Shown piece after piece: positions 49,874 through 59,049 of a stretch of DNA of 64,000 nt. Position 1 is the stretch's first letter; every line of letters starts with the position of its first letter. The stretch is from Oceanispirochaeta sp963676905 (lineage in GTDB: Bacteria; Spirochaetota; Spirochaetia; DSM-2461): the NCBI GenBank assembly GCA_963676905.2, contig CAXXVE010000002.1:259846-323845 (forward strand), in the 5' to 3' direction. The position numbers and the translations under genes are program-made. The notes beneath the pieces are model-generated. The model saw nothing but the letters and a program-made list of their open reading frames with translations, was not told the origin of the DNA and ran no database searches.

Positions 49874-50868
49874 TTCACTTTTTCCCCTTTTCTTACATCG
49901 ACCCAGCAGGCGGCCCTGTGTTTTTCGTCTCCCTCATTCACGGCGTGGAGGAGGGGCATCTCCTTCTCGCAGCGCTCCTCTTTAAAGGGACATCTGGGGG
50001 CGAAGGGACAGGACGAGGGTTCTACAAAAAGGTTGGGGGGAGCCCCCCCAATGGAGGAGAGCCTGGTCCTGTCGGACTCGTCCTCAAGACCGGGAATGGA
50101 CTTGAGGAGGCCGATGGTGTAGGGATGGCGGGGGTCCTTGTAGATGTCATCCAGCTTTGCCTCTTCCACAACCCGTCCGGCGTACATGACCATGATCCGG
50201 TCCACCATGCCCGCCAGCAGGCTGAGGTCATGGGTAATCCATATTATCGCCGTATTCAGGTCGTTTCTCAGGTCCTTTACAAGCTCTACAATTTGAGCCT
50301 GTATGGTCACGTCCAGAGCGGTGGTAGGCTCATCGGCTATGACAATGGAGGGTTCGCCTATAAGGGCCATGGCTATCATGACTCTCTGCCTCATGCCTCC
50401 CGACAGCTGATGGGGGTACTCTTTCAGACGGTGCGCGCTGTTGGAAATACCAACCTTGTCCAGGTACTCCTTTGCAAGCTTCATGGCCTCTTTTCTGTCC
50501 ATCTTTTTGTGAAAACGGAGGCCCTCACAGAGCTGATCCCCGATCTTCATAAAGGGATTGAGGGAGGTCATGGGGTCCTGAAAAATCATTCCCACCTTGG
50601 AACCTCTTATTCTGTTTATCTCCTGGCTGCTCATGCCCACAAGGTTCTTTCCCTCGAGGGTTACCGAACCGCTTGTGATCTGAGTCGCCGGAGGAAGGAG
50701 GTTTATAAGGCTCATCATGGTGATGCTCTTACCGCATCCCGACTCTCCGACGACACCCAGCATTTCGCCGCAATCCAATTCAAATGAGACTCCGTTTACC
50801 GCATAAAGGTGTCCGGATCTGACTTTGAAACGGGTCTTTAAATCATTTACTTCAAGTAGTTTACCCAC
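49870..50868 (-). CDS. Oligopeptide-type ABC transporter ATP-binding protein (OppD/DppD-like)
   Basis: 332 residues. Walker A GESGCGKSI, signature LSGGMRQRV, Walker B IVIADEPTTALD, C-terminal Cys stretch 'CPFAPRCPFKEERC'. First ATPase of the pair, follows the OppC-like permease by 33 bp. Supplies energy for uptake of the peptide- or oligosaccharide-like substrate. Confidence 0.93.
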   Translation of the reverse strand: MGKLLEVNDLKTRFKVRSGHLYAVNGVSFELDCGEMLGVVGESGCGKSITMMSLINLLPPATQITSGSVTLEGKNLVGMSSQEINRIRGSKVGMIFQDPMTSLNPFMKIGDQLCEGLRFHKKMDRKEAMKLAKEYLDKVGISNSAHRLKEYPHQLSGGMRQRVMIAMALIGEPSIVIADEPTTALDVTIQAQIVELVKDLRNDLNTAIIWITHDLSLLAGMVDRIMVMYAGRVVEEAKLDDIYKDPRHPYTIGLLKSIPGLEDESDRTRLSSIGGAPPNLFVEPSSCPFAPRCPFKEERCEKEMPLLHAVNEGDEKHRAACWVDVRKGEKVK

Positions 50869-50901
50869 AAAATACCCCTTGCATTTTGAATTTCATCGTC
50901 C

Positions 50902-51876
50902 TTACTTCCACTGTTTCGGGTTCAGGGCGTCGTTCAGGCCGTCCCCCAGGAAGCTGAAGGCAATGGTGACAATCGCCAGTACGGCAGCAGGAAATACAAG
51001 CGAGTGGGGGTAGAGCTGCCAGATTCTCAGTCCGTCGCTGATCATATTACCCCAGCTGGGGATGGGGGGACGTACACCTACTCCCAGGAAACTGAAGGAG
51101 GACTCATAAACCATGGCCTCTCCCAACGCGGCGCTGACATAGACGATGATGGGGCCGATGGAGTTGGGAATAACATATTTGGCTATGATTCTTCCCGTGG
51201 GAACGCCCAGAGCCTTGGCGGCGACTATATAGTTCTTGTTTCTGACAGAGAGGATCTGTCCCCTTATGATACGGGCCGCTTTGGGCCATTTGATAAGGGC
51301 CAGAGAACCGAATACAAGCACAAAGTCCACCCATATTGTATTTCTGTAGAAGTCGTTATGGGTGGCCATAAACTGGGCGTCCATCCAGTTTACAAACCGC
51401 GGCTTCAGGGACACGTTGATGACTATGACAAGAAGCAGCGAGGGAATGGACATGACAATGTCGATAAGCCAGCTTATAAAGGCATCCACCCTGCCTCCCA
51501 TATACCCGGCCAGGGAGCCCATCACGATACCTATGGTCATGCTGAGGAAGGTGGTGGAGAAGGCCACTATAAGGGCTGTCCGTGCTCCGTAGATAACCCG
51601 GCTCAGGATGTCCCGCCCCAGGTCGTCGGTACCGAACCAGTGCACCGCCGAGGGGGGCTGGTTCCGGCTCATCAGGTCCTGGTCGAGAAAGTCATAGGGT
51701 GAGATCAGTGGGCCGAAGATGGCCACCAGGACAACAAAGAGGATAACAAACATTCCGACGAGGGCCAGTTTGTTTGCGACAAGACGTTTGAAGGCATCCT
51801 TGGTAAGGTTGTACCGGGGCTCATCAACTGTCTGGAATTCGATGGGGTTGTCTGTGGCTGTTTCAGGAAGTGCCAT
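50902..51876 (-). CDS. Oligopeptide-type ABC transporter permease (OppC/DppC-like)
   Basis: 324 residues, about six membrane helices. A cytosolic N-terminal part (about 40 residues) precedes the first helix. The EAA loop 'AAKALGVPTGRIIAKYVIPN' contacts the ATPases; 'PSWGNMISDG' is typical of the C-type subunit. Start at 51876, overlapping the OppB-like stop by one base. Confidence 0.92.
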   Translation of the reverse strand: MALPETATDNPIEFQTVDEPRYNLTKDAFKRLVANKLALVGMFVILFVVLVAIFGPLISPYDFLDQDLMSRNQPPSAVHWFGTDDLGRDILSRVIYGARTALIVAFSTTFLSMTIGIVMGSLAGYMGGRVDAFISWLIDIVMSIPSLLLVIVINVSLKPRFVNWMDAQFMATHNDFYRNTIWVDFVLVFGSLALIKWPKAARIIRGQILSVRNKNYIVAAKALGVPTGRIIAKYVIPNSIGPIIVYVSAALGEAMVYESSFSFLGVGVRPPIPSWGNMISDGLRIWQLYPHSLVFPAAVLAIVTIAFSFLGDGLNDALNPKQWK

Positions 51877-52832
51877 TACTCATCTCCTTCTTTTTTTGCT
51901 GCCGCACGGGGGTCCAGCAGTGGATAGGAAATATCCACAATCAGATTCGACAGCATGACCACCGAAGAGAATATCAGGACGATGGCCAGAATGACCGGAT
52001 AGTCTGAATCCTTTATTGCGGTTTCCGTCAGCCGTCCCAGACCGGGAAGACCGAATACTTTTTCAATAAGAATGGAGTTGTTCAGTGTACCGATGACAAG
52101 CAGGCCTATCTGGCTGACAACGGGGGTCAGTACGGGCCTCAGTATGTGCCTTGTTACAACGATTCTCCGGGGCAGTCCCTTGGCTCTGGCTGTTCTGACA
52201 TAGTCCTCGCTGAGAACCTCCAGAACACCTGCCCGGGCCTGTCTTATTATGATGGCCATGGGGTTCAGTCCCAGAACCAGCAGGGGGAAGATAACCTTTG
52301 GATTCAGCAGCCCCGCCCAGCCGTAGGGGACGTCCATCCCGAAACCCAGGACCACCAGAACGATGATCAGGGGGCCTGCCACAAAGACCGGTATTCCCCA
52401 TATGAAAAGGGCGAATCCGACTATCAGGTTATCCAGAAATTTATTGTGATTCATTGCGGCTATGACGCCTAGCAATATACCTATGATCGAGAGGAAGAAG
52501 ATGGCCGTCAGACCTATCTTCAGGGTGACGGGAACCGCTGCCTTCAGCATTGAATTGACTGAGCGTCCCGAAACCAGGGAATTACCGAAATCACCCTGGA
52601 CTATGTTGGTAAGGTAGTTTCCGAATTGAACGATAAATGGTCTGTTCAAACCGGCCTCTTCCCTGATGGCTTCAACTCTGGCCTCGTCGTAGGCCACATC
52701 GCCGGGAGCCCGGAGGAAGATCAGCTTGATCGGATCTCCGGCTCCAAAGAAAACCAGAGCGTAGATCAGGAGCAGTATAAAAATGACTGATGGAATCCAT
52801 CTGGCCAGCCGGCCTAAAATATAGCGTCCCAT
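51876..52832 (-). CDS. Oligopeptide-type ABC transporter permease (OppB/DppB-like)
   Basis: 318 residues, six membrane helices. The family start 'MGRYILGRLARWIPSVIFILLLIYALVFF' and the long periplasmic loop ('FIVQFGNYLTNIVQGDFGNSL'-type) are normal. EAA loop 'VRTARAKGLPRRIVVTRHIL'. Lies after the solute-binding gene, with a hairpin between. First permease of the importer. Confidence 0.92.
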   Translation of the reverse strand: MGRYILGRLARWIPSVIFILLLIYALVFFGAGDPIKLIFLRAPGDVAYDEARVEAIREEAGLNRPFIVQFGNYLTNIVQGDFGNSLVSGRSVNSMLKAAVPVTLKIGLTAIFFLSIIGILLGVIAAMNHNKFLDNLIVGFALFIWGIPVFVAGPLIIVLVVLGFGMDVPYGWAGLLNPKVIFPLLVLGLNPMAIIIRQARAGVLEVLSEDYVRTARAKGLPRRIVVTRHILRPVLTPVVSQIGLLVIGTLNNSILIEKVFGLPGLGRLTETAIKDSDYPVILAIVLIFSSVVMLSNLIVDISYPLLDPRAAAKKEGDE

Positions 52833-52851
52833 TTTCTATCCTTCTTTAAAT

Positions 52852-52878
52852 CTGCCGCAGGCCCCTGGCCCGCGGCAG
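52852..52878 (-). other. Intercistronic hairpin after the solute-binding protein gene
   Basis: CTGCCGC and GCGGCAG (52852-52858, 52872-52878) make a 7 bp GC-rich stem with a 13-base loop between the binding-protein stop (52903) and the OppB start (52832). Such hairpins often end part of the transcripts or protect the binding-protein mRNA so that it is made in excess. Confidence 0.6.
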
Positions 52879-52902
52879 TGTTTTCAGTTTAAAAGCGGCA
52901 GT

Positions 52903-54528
52903 TTACGGGCGCTTGGCTTCGTCTATATAGACATTCCAGGGTTCGATAACCTGCCAGTCATCATTCTTGTCAAAGTTCATGACCCAGGGCATGGCCCATT
53001 TGGACATAACATCGTAGTAGTAGGGGATAAAGTTCCAACCATCTCTGAAAATACTCTGGGCTTCCTGAGCCAGGGATATTCTGTCGGGATCGTTGATTCC
53101 TTTTCCTGCGGCTTCTTCGAGAAGGGCGTCAATTCTTGCGTTGCTGTATCCGCCCATTTTGTTTCTTGCATTTCCTGAGCCGGAGTAGATGGAGCCCATC
53201 AGGTAGGAAACGGCGTCGGGAACACGGGTTCCAACATCGTCGCGGAATATCTGAACACTCTTCTGGTCGGGACCGGAGTAGGTTTCGATGGCGGGTTTCA
53301 TTTCCACACCTTCGATTCCCAGAATCTTTCTCCACTGCTCAGCAATGTACTGGGCTGCAGCTTCATGGGTGGGAGTACTGATTCCTACAAACATAATCTT
53401 GGGAAGAAGACGGGCTTCCTTATATTTGGATGCGGCAAGGGCGGCCTTGGCTCCCTCGGGATCGTAGGGATAGTTTGCAAAGTCGGGATCAACACCGGGG
53501 ACCTTGTTCAAAATCTGTGTGGCGGGGGTAAAGGGGCCGTCGGGGAATGCTGCCATTGCCAGTTCTTTTGGATTAATACACATGATCAGAGCTTTTCTGA
53601 CATTGATATCGTCCATGGGTGCCTTGTGGGCGTCCAGCCAGAACTGCTGTCCCTTGGCAAGGGGAGGACCGTTCAGGAAGTCGGCACCCAGGTCCTGGAT
53701 GATTGTAGGAGTGATAAGCTCGGTATGGGCATCCATCTTTCCGGTTTTCAGCATCAGTGTGGCTGTACTGGCATCGGAAACTGTGGTGATTACAATTTTA
53801 TCCAGTTTGGGAGCGGGTCCGAAGAAGTTGGGGTTGGGCACAAGGGTGATGATTCCCTGGTCCAGATCCATGGATTCGGGCATAAAGGGGCCGGATACGA
53901 CAACGCCGTTGTCGGGATGCCACCACTCGCCGTTCTCGTTGCCCGAAGCGTCTTCGGCCTGTGAAATTTTCACGGGAGCAATCAGGGCTGTCGCGATCTT
54001 CTGGTCGAAGATGGGGTCTGCTGTGGCCAGGGTCACTTCCAGGGTGGAGGCGTCTTTGATAACGATTCCGCTCATGGTGTCCGCATTGCCCAGAGAGACC
54101 GCTTCATAGCCTTCTATACCGCCGAGAAAGAGGTCGGCACGGGCGTGCTTTGTCGAGGGACGGACACTGAGGTCCCAGGTTCCCTTAACGTCTTCGGCGG
54201 TAATGGCAGAACCGTCGGAGAATACTGCATCCGGGCTGATCTTCAGAGTCCATACGGAGTAGTCGGCGTTGGGTGAGGCTTCTGAAAGAACGTAAGGCTG
54301 CATGTTGCCGTCTTTGTCAAAGTACATGGGCGCTGCCCACATAAGCGACTGCCACCGTGCGCTGTGTCCGCCTCCCTGCAGAGGGGACCAGTTCTGTTGA
54401 AGGACGGGATGGGCTATGTTGAGGACCATTTCGTCATCCATTGTCGAACCACTTTCCTGTTGACCTCCGGCAAACGCCAGAACAGACACAAGCAGGAAAA
54501 CAGACAGGATCGTTAAACCCTTTTTCAT
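52903..54528 (-). CDS. ABC transporter solute-binding protein, SBP_bac_5 family
   Basis: 541 residues. Signal peptide MKKGLTILSVFLLVSVLAFA then GGQQESGS; no Cys at the cleavage site, so secreted rather than a classical lipoprotein. SBP_bac_5 (peptide/nickel/oligosaccharide-binding) fold: 'MVLNIAHPVLQQNWSPLQGGG', 'FSDGSAITAEDVKGTWDLS', 'NVRKALIMCINPKELA'. It captures the substrate for the OppBCDF-like importer encoded downstream. The first gene of the transport part of the operon. Confidence 0.92.
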   Translation of the reverse strand: MKKGLTILSVFLLVSVLAFAGGQQESGSTMDDEMVLNIAHPVLQQNWSPLQGGGHSARWQSLMWAAPMYFDKDGNMQPYVLSEASPNADYSVWTLKISPDAVFSDGSAITAEDVKGTWDLSVRPSTKHARADLFLGGIEGYEAVSLGNADTMSGIVIKDASTLEVTLATADPIFDQKIATALIAPVKISQAEDASGNENGEWWHPDNGVVVSGPFMPESMDLDQGIITLVPNPNFFGPAPKLDKIVITTVSDASTATLMLKTGKMDAHTELITPTIIQDLGADFLNGPPLAKGQQFWLDAHKAPMDDINVRKALIMCINPKELAMAAFPDGPFTPATQILNKVPGVDPDFANYPYDPEGAKAALAASKYKEARLLPKIMFVGISTPTHEAAAQYIAEQWRKILGIEGVEMKPAIETYSGPDQKSVQIFRDDVGTRVPDAVSYLMGSIYSGSGNARNKMGGYSNARIDALLEEAAGKGINDPDRISLAQEAQSIFRDGWNFIPYYYDVMSKWAMPWVMNFDKNDDWQVIEPWNVYIDEAKRP

Positions 54529-54625
54529 AAGATTTCTCCTTTATCCATTGGATATTTCAATAACATGCTACACATGTATACAAACCTTTTTTTATCCCTC
54601 TCTCCGGGGGATTCCGCCTGGGGTA

Positions 54626-55504
54626 TCAGGTGTACGAGATCTCAAACCGGTCCAGCAGTTTGGAAATCTCCTCATCCAGGCTCTGTCCGGGAACAAGGGC
54701 GGGCATTCTGTTGTTGCCCACCGACGGGTCCATCACATAGACCGCCCTTTTTACGAGTGCCGGGCCGTAGCCCAGTTCGTAGAGCTGTGTACGAAAGTCG
54801 ATTAGTCTTTCCTGCAGCTTTTCAGCCTCCTCAAGCTTGCCTTCTGAAAAACGCTGGCCGATGTCATGAACCCAGTCGGGAACAATGTTGGCAAGACCGG
54901 AAACACAGCCGGCCGCACCGTTTTTCAAACCGTGGAGGATCAGGGAGTCTGTCCCGATATAGACCTTGAAGTTCTCTGATGCAAGGGAGCAGTTGGCATT
55001 CAGATGCTCGATGTTGCCGCTGCTGTCCTTGATTCCGGCAATATTCTCATGGGGAGCCAGGCGGGCCACGGTTTCCGGAAGAATTCCGTTATGGGTTCTT
55101 GCGGGGATATCGTAGATGTAGACTGGTTTATCCAGGCTGTCAGCCAGGCGGCTGTAGTGCTCATAGAGCCCCTCCTGGGTGGAGGATATAAAGTAGGGTG
55201 TAATGACGGCGATTCCGTCCACTCCGGCGGCGGAAAACTCTTTTGCAAGCTTCTCTGTCTGATAGGATGAGGGGCAGCCGGCGTTGGCTATGACCATACC
55301 CCGGCCCTCTGACTCTTCCACACAGAGCTCAACAAGTCTGATTTTCTCTTCTGTGAGAAGGCTTGAAAAGTCGCCGTTGGTGCCGCAGCAGAGGATGTGA
55401 TTTCCCTTTGCAAGCTGACGGTGGATCTGAAGCTTTGTGCTGTCGTAGTTGATTGTCTCGTCCATGTTGTAGGCGGTTAACAGGGCCGCAAAGGTTTCAC
55501 TCAT
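54626..55504 (-). CDS. DapA/NanA-family aldolase
   Basis: 292 residues, dihydrodipicolinate synthase / N-acetylneuraminate lyase superfamily (class I, TIM barrel). Schiff-base Lys in AGIKDSSGNIEHL, Tyr in VYIYDIPART; the usual GTTGE is replaced by GTNGD. The substrate is a 2-keto acid or its aldehyde partner, e.g. 2-keto-3-deoxy sugar acid or a sialic-acid-like compound. It starts inside the PdxA-like gene's last codons (8 bp overlap). With the DUF1537 kinase and PdxA it suggests breakdown of a sugar acid into three-carbon units. Confidence 0.9.
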   Translation of the reverse strand: MSETFAALLTAYNMDETINYDSTKLQIHRQLAKGNHILCCGTNGDFSSLLTEEKIRLVELCVEESEGRGMVIANAGCPSSYQTEKLAKEFSAAGVDGIAVITPYFISSTQEGLYEHYSRLADSLDKPVYIYDIPARTHNGILPETVARLAPHENIAGIKDSSGNIEHLNANCSLASENFKVYIGTDSLILHGLKNGAAGCVSGLANIVPDWVHDIGQRFSEGKLEEAEKLQERLIDFRTQLYELGYGPALVKRAVYVMDPSVGNNRMPALVPGQSLDEEISKLLDRFEISYT

Positions 55505-56525
55505 TCTGTCCTCCCAGTTTTACAGCGTATTCGATGGCGTTCACCATGCTTGCATCGCTTGCCGTGCCCTTTCCGGCCTGATCAAAGGCCGTACCATGAT
55601 CCACGGAAGAGCGGATAATCGGCAGCCCCAGAGTAATATTGACCCCGGAGACGTCTTTCCATTTTTTCTTTTCCCTGTCGTACTTGAAGCCTGTCAGCTT
55701 CAGGGGAATATGCCCCTGGTCGTGGTACATCACGACAACCATGTCAAACATGCCGCCTTCGGCCATGGAAAACACAGTGTCAGGAGGAAAGGGCCCCCGG
55801 GCATCGATATTCAGGGACTTTGCCTCTTCGATGGCCGGGGAGATCTCTTCAATCTCCTCTCTTCCGAAAAGCCCGTTCTCACCGGCGTGGGGATTCAGTC
55901 CGGCAACGGCTATTCTGGGCGCGGGTATGCCCATCTTTTTCAGATTCTCATCGGCCAGCTTTATGACCTTCAGAACCCGCTCTTTTTTTACTCTGTCGCA
56001 GGCCTCACGCAGGGCCACATGGGTTGAAACATGGATGACCCTGAAATCCTCATGGGCCAGCATCATGGCATAGTCTTTTGTTCCGGTCTGGTGGGCATAG
56101 ATTTCCGTATGCCCCGAGTACTTGTATCCTGCGCTGTTGATGGCTTCCTTGTTGATGGGCGCCGTAACGGTAGCGGTAATCTTCTTCTCCATGGCCAGGT
56201 CGATGACCTTTACCACGGCCTCGTAGGCTGCTTTCCCAGCCATAACCGAGACCTCACCTCTGTTGAAGGCGCCGGGATCGGCGTTCTCAAGGTCATATAC
56301 ATAGATCTTTCTGCTTCCGGGATCTATTTCATCAACAGATGAGATGGAGACAACGGGCATGGAACTGCCAAGGAGTTCTGATGCAGAGCGCATAACCCGG
56401 GCATCACCCACAACAAGAGGAGTGCACAGCCTCCATACCTCATCCCGGCTCAGAGCCTTTACTGTTATTTCGGGGCCGATCCCCGCAGGGTCGCCCATGC
56501 TGATTCCTATAAGAGGAAGGCTCAT
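55497..56525 (-). CDS. PdxA-family dehydrogenase, probably 4-phospho-threonate/erythronate 3-dehydrogenase (PdxA2-like)
   Basis: 342 residues. The PdxA pattern is clear: 'ISMGDPAGIGPEI' at the N-terminus, His residues in 'TEIYAHQTG', 'MYHDQGHIPLKL' and 'VDHGTAFDQAGKG', which bind the metal and substrate. In PdxA2 proteins the enzyme oxidises and decarboxylates 4-phospho-D-threonate or 4-phospho-D-erythronate to dihydroxyacetone phosphate, after phosphorylation by a DUF1537 kinase. That kinase is encoded two genes upstream, so this role is favoured over vitamin B6 synthesis. The start overlaps the alcohol dehydrogenase stop by one base. Confidence 0.88.
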   Translation of the reverse strand: MSLPLIGISMGDPAGIGPEITVKALSRDEVWRLCTPLVVGDARVMRSASELLGSSMPVVSISSVDEIDPGSRKIYVYDLENADPGAFNRGEVSVMAGKAAYEAVVKVIDLAMEKKITATVTAPINKEAINSAGYKYSGHTEIYAHQTGTKDYAMMLAHEDFRVIHVSTHVALREACDRVKKERVLKVIKLADENLKKMGIPAPRIAVAGLNPHAGENGLFGREEIEEISPAIEEAKSLNIDARGPFPPDTVFSMAEGGMFDMVVVMYHDQGHIPLKLTGFKYDREKKKWKDVSGVNITLGLPIIRSSVDHGTAFDQAGKGTASDASMVNAIEYAVKLGGQNE

Positions 56526-57667
56526 CAGAGGACCTCCATATAGATCTTTCTAATGTCATCCCGGGAGAGGTCCATAGGAGTGTTTCCCATAAGCCGTTTG
56601 TTGGCATAGGCATTCTCTATCATATAGTCCAGGTCGTTCTCCTTGACTCCGAACTCCGTCATGCTGGCCGGGATACCCATCTCCTGAACCATGGATTTCA
56701 GGAGGTCAGGGACCTGAGCTCCCTTGCCGGAACCCAGCCCGGCGCACTCCGCTATAACATCAAGTTTCTCTTTAATGGAAGAGCTTATATACCGGAATAC
56801 AGGTTCCAGAAGAATGGCATTGGAGACGCCGTGGGGGACACGGAACTTGCCGCCGAGGGGGTAGGACATGCCGTGGATGGCCATGGTTCCCGAAGTGGCG
56901 ATACAGGCTCCGCCGTAGTAGGACGCCATCAGCATATTTCCCCGTGCTTCCATGTCACCGCCGTTATGGTAGGCCTTCGCAAGGCTTGAAAAGGCAAGGT
57001 TCATTCCCCGGACGGCCATCATATCGCTATGGGGATTCTGCTTTTTAGATATAAAGCACTCCATCAGATGGCAGAGGGTATCCAGGCCGCCTGCGGCGGT
57101 CAGGGCCTGAGGAAGGGAACGGGTATTCTCTGCATCCAGGATAACGGCATCAGGCAGAAACCAGGGGCTGATGACAGCGGTTTTGGTCTGCTCTTTTTTA
57201 AGGGCGATGATGGAGTTGGGTGTTGCCTCCGAGCCGGTTCCCGCAGTGGTGGGGATCATCAGCATGGGGACTCCTCTTTTTACAGGGGGCTTCTCCCGCA
57301 GTGAGGCGACGCTTTCGCCTGTGGCAAACTGCACGGACAGGAGCTTAGCAGTATCCATCACGCTTCCACCGCCAAGAGCTATAATCTGAATTACAGGATT
57401 TCCCGTAAGGGAGTTGTAAACGTCATCCACATCTTCCAGATAGGGTTCCGCCGGAACGGCGTCATAAATATAGCTTGCATATCCAAGGCTGCCGATCTGT
57501 CCGGCAAGTTTATCCGCCAGTCCTGTAGATTTGATGCCCTTGTCTGTCAGAAGGAGAATGACTCCTCCCTCTGCCTTTTCTACAAGGACCTCTTCTATTC
57601 TGCTTATGCTGCCAGCGCCGAATATGACCTTTCCAGGAGCCATAAATGTAAACTCATTAATCTTCAT
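56525..57667 (-). CDS. Iron-containing alcohol dehydrogenase
   Basis: 380 residues, group III (iron-activated) dehydrogenase. NAD(P) motif GGGSVMDTAK, substrate region 'TTAGTGSEATPNSII', metal ligands Asp and His in 'GGLDTLCHLMECF' and His in 'AIHGMSYPLGGKFRVPHG'. Might oxidise a C4 or C3 alcohol or sugar-acid to a ketone/aldehyde in the same pathway as the kinase and PdxA. The start overlaps the end of the DUF1537 kinase gene by 4 bp. Confidence 0.92.
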   Translation of the reverse strand: MKINEFTFMAPGKVIFGAGSISRIEEVLVEKAEGGVILLLTDKGIKSTGLADKLAGQIGSLGYASYIYDAVPAEPYLEDVDDVYNSLTGNPVIQIIALGGGSVMDTAKLLSVQFATGESVASLREKPPVKRGVPMLMIPTTAGTGSEATPNSIIALKKEQTKTAVISPWFLPDAVILDAENTRSLPQALTAAGGLDTLCHLMECFISKKQNPHSDMMAVRGMNLAFSSLAKAYHNGGDMEARGNMLMASYYGGACIATSGTMAIHGMSYPLGGKFRVPHGVSNAILLEPVFRYISSSIKEKLDVIAECAGLGSGKGAQVPDLLKSMVQEMGIPASMTEFGVKENDLDYMIENAYANKRLMGNTPMDLSRDDIRKIYMEVL

Positions 57668-58932
57668 ATTTTCTTCCCCATTCTCTTCTCAATGAAATCC
57701 GTTATATCAACCAGAGCATTTTCATCTCCGAAACTTCCTGACTTTGTAACCAGAGAGTAGTCTTCCCTCCGGTCTGCTGTAATGAGTCTTCCGAAGGGAG
57801 AACCCGGAATGACTTCACCCTCATAGAGGACCCCAAGGGCACTCATCTTTTTCATTGTCTTGTATGTTGTATGCCCTCCGACAATGACAAGCACTGAGAT
57901 ATTCCGCAGATGGCAGAGTTCACTAGCTGTCTCGGCCATAAAATCGGCTATGGCTTCACTGTTCCCCTTGATTTCGGATTGATTCTCATCCCTCCCGGGA
58001 TCACCGGGAATGAGGATCGGCATGTATGAGGGGTCAAGAAGGGCCAGGCTTTTATTGAAATCCTTCAAAGCGGATTCATCTTTGTTAAGGAGGGCGGCAA
58101 CGGGGATTTCAAGAATCTTGAATCTGCCGGCTTCAGAAAGTTTACGGATCTGTTTCCGGCTGACTTCCATTCTGCTTCCCGACAGAACCATTATTTCGCC
58201 CCGGCTGAACAGCTCGGTTTCGGGGGGGAGCTTTTTTCCCTGCATTGTCGATGCAATGGCCTTTGCCAGTCCCGCCGATCCGGCAAGGAGAATCTCTCTG
58301 TTGCTGAAAAGAGAGGCTATTTTCCTGAGGTGGGTATGGGTTACGGCATCACAGATAATGTGGGTGAATCCCCTGCCTGTGAGCTCTTCAACTTCGGCTC
58401 TGAAGTCTTCACAGCTTTCAAGTTCCCCGATGGACACATGGTGGATGCGGGAGTCGCTGACCGAGTGGAACAGATCTCTGATATCAGCGCTCCCCACGGG
58501 GTTGAGATGATCCTTTCCGGACTCTGTCATATTTATAGGTTTGCTATGGATCAGGCACTGCCCGGATACGACGGTTCTGCCCACATCCGGAGAGGCCGGG
58601 CAGATGACCACCGCGCGGTATCCCGCTTTTGCAAAGAAGGCCTTCACTTCGGCATCGATATTTCCCCGCAGGGTGGAATCAATCTTTTTGTAGAAGGAGC
58701 CGGCACCGAGGTCGATGCATTTCTGAAGGGTTCTGCTGACCTTGGCAAAGGCTTCATCTTCGCCTATCAGCCTGGATTCTGAATTGATTGCCAGTACATC
58801 GGGAGGAAGAGGAATATCCTCTTTATTCAATGACAGCGGGAGGAGTACCGAGTATCCGGCGTGGCAGAAGTAGATGCTGGAATCTCCGGCTCCTGTAAAG
58901 TCATCGGCAATGATGCAGGCTTCAATTTTCAT
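57664..58932 (-). CDS. DUF1537 four-carbon acid sugar kinase (DtnK/OtnK/DenK group)
   Basis: 422 residues, two-domain ATP-dependent kinase of the four-carbon sugar-acid family. Motifs: ADDFTGAGDSS (residues 9-19), KKIDSTLRGN, the ATP-binding C-terminal domain 'VLVIVGGHTTYKTMKKM', 'GSPFGRLITA' and 'LVTKSGSFGDENAL'. Relatives phosphorylate D-threonate, D-erythronate or 3-oxo-tetronates. First gene of the long operon; a sigma-54-type promoter and paired operator sites are just upstream. Which four-carbon acid is used cannot be told from the sequence. Confidence 0.93.
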   Translation of the reverse strand: MKIEACIIADDFTGAGDSSIYFCHAGYSVLLPLSLNKEDIPLPPDVLAINSESRLIGEDEAFAKVSRTLQKCIDLGAGSFYKKIDSTLRGNIDAEVKAFFAKAGYRAVVICPASPDVGRTVVSGQCLIHSKPINMTESGKDHLNPVGSADIRDLFHSVSDSRIHHVSIGELESCEDFRAEVEELTGRGFTHIICDAVTHTHLRKIASLFSNREILLAGSAGLAKAIASTMQGKKLPPETELFSRGEIMVLSGSRMEVSRKQIRKLSEAGRFKILEIPVAALLNKDESALKDFNKSLALLDPSYMPILIPGDPGRDENQSEIKGNSEAIADFMAETASELCHLRNISVLVIVGGHTTYKTMKKMSALGVLYEGEVIPGSPFGRLITADRREDYSLVTKSGSFGDENALVDITDFIEKRMGKKI

Positions 58933-58944
58933 AACAGATAGAAA

Positions 58945-58961
58945 TACAAAAATTGTGCCAA
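58945..58961 (-). promoter_or_regulatory. Sigma-54 promoter of the sugar-acid catabolic operon
   Basis: Minus strand reads TTGGCACAATTTTTGTA: -24 element TTGGCAC and -12 element TTGTA (consensus TTGCA) with GG and G(T) separated by 10 bp. It lies 13 bp from the kinase ATG (58932), so the transcript would have almost no leader. The PrpR-like activator encoded within the operon is the obvious partner. Confidence 0.65.
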
Positions 58962-59049
58962 CACACTTGTGTTTTATTTAAATCTATTTATAGAAAGGGT
59001 TTAATAGGTGTTGTCAGTTTTCCAATATGTTACAGCGTTCATTAAAAAG

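Noticed and set aside
48899..50122. Long plus-strand open frame of about 400 codons opposite the OppD/OppF genes
   Set aside because: Antisense shadow of GC-rich conserved ATPase genes; no family pattern or supported start.
47814..55504. Sialic acid catabolic operon (BNR protein plus NanA-like aldolase)
   Set aside because: No ManNAc kinase, epimerase or NagA/NagB, and the BNR protein has no signal peptide; the DUF1537 kinase and PdxA-like enzyme favour a C4 sugar acid pathway.
55497..56525. Vitamin B6 biosynthesis role for the PdxA-like protein
   Set aside because: Gene context is catabolic, next to a DUF1537 kinase, as in PdxA2 threonate/erythronate pathways.
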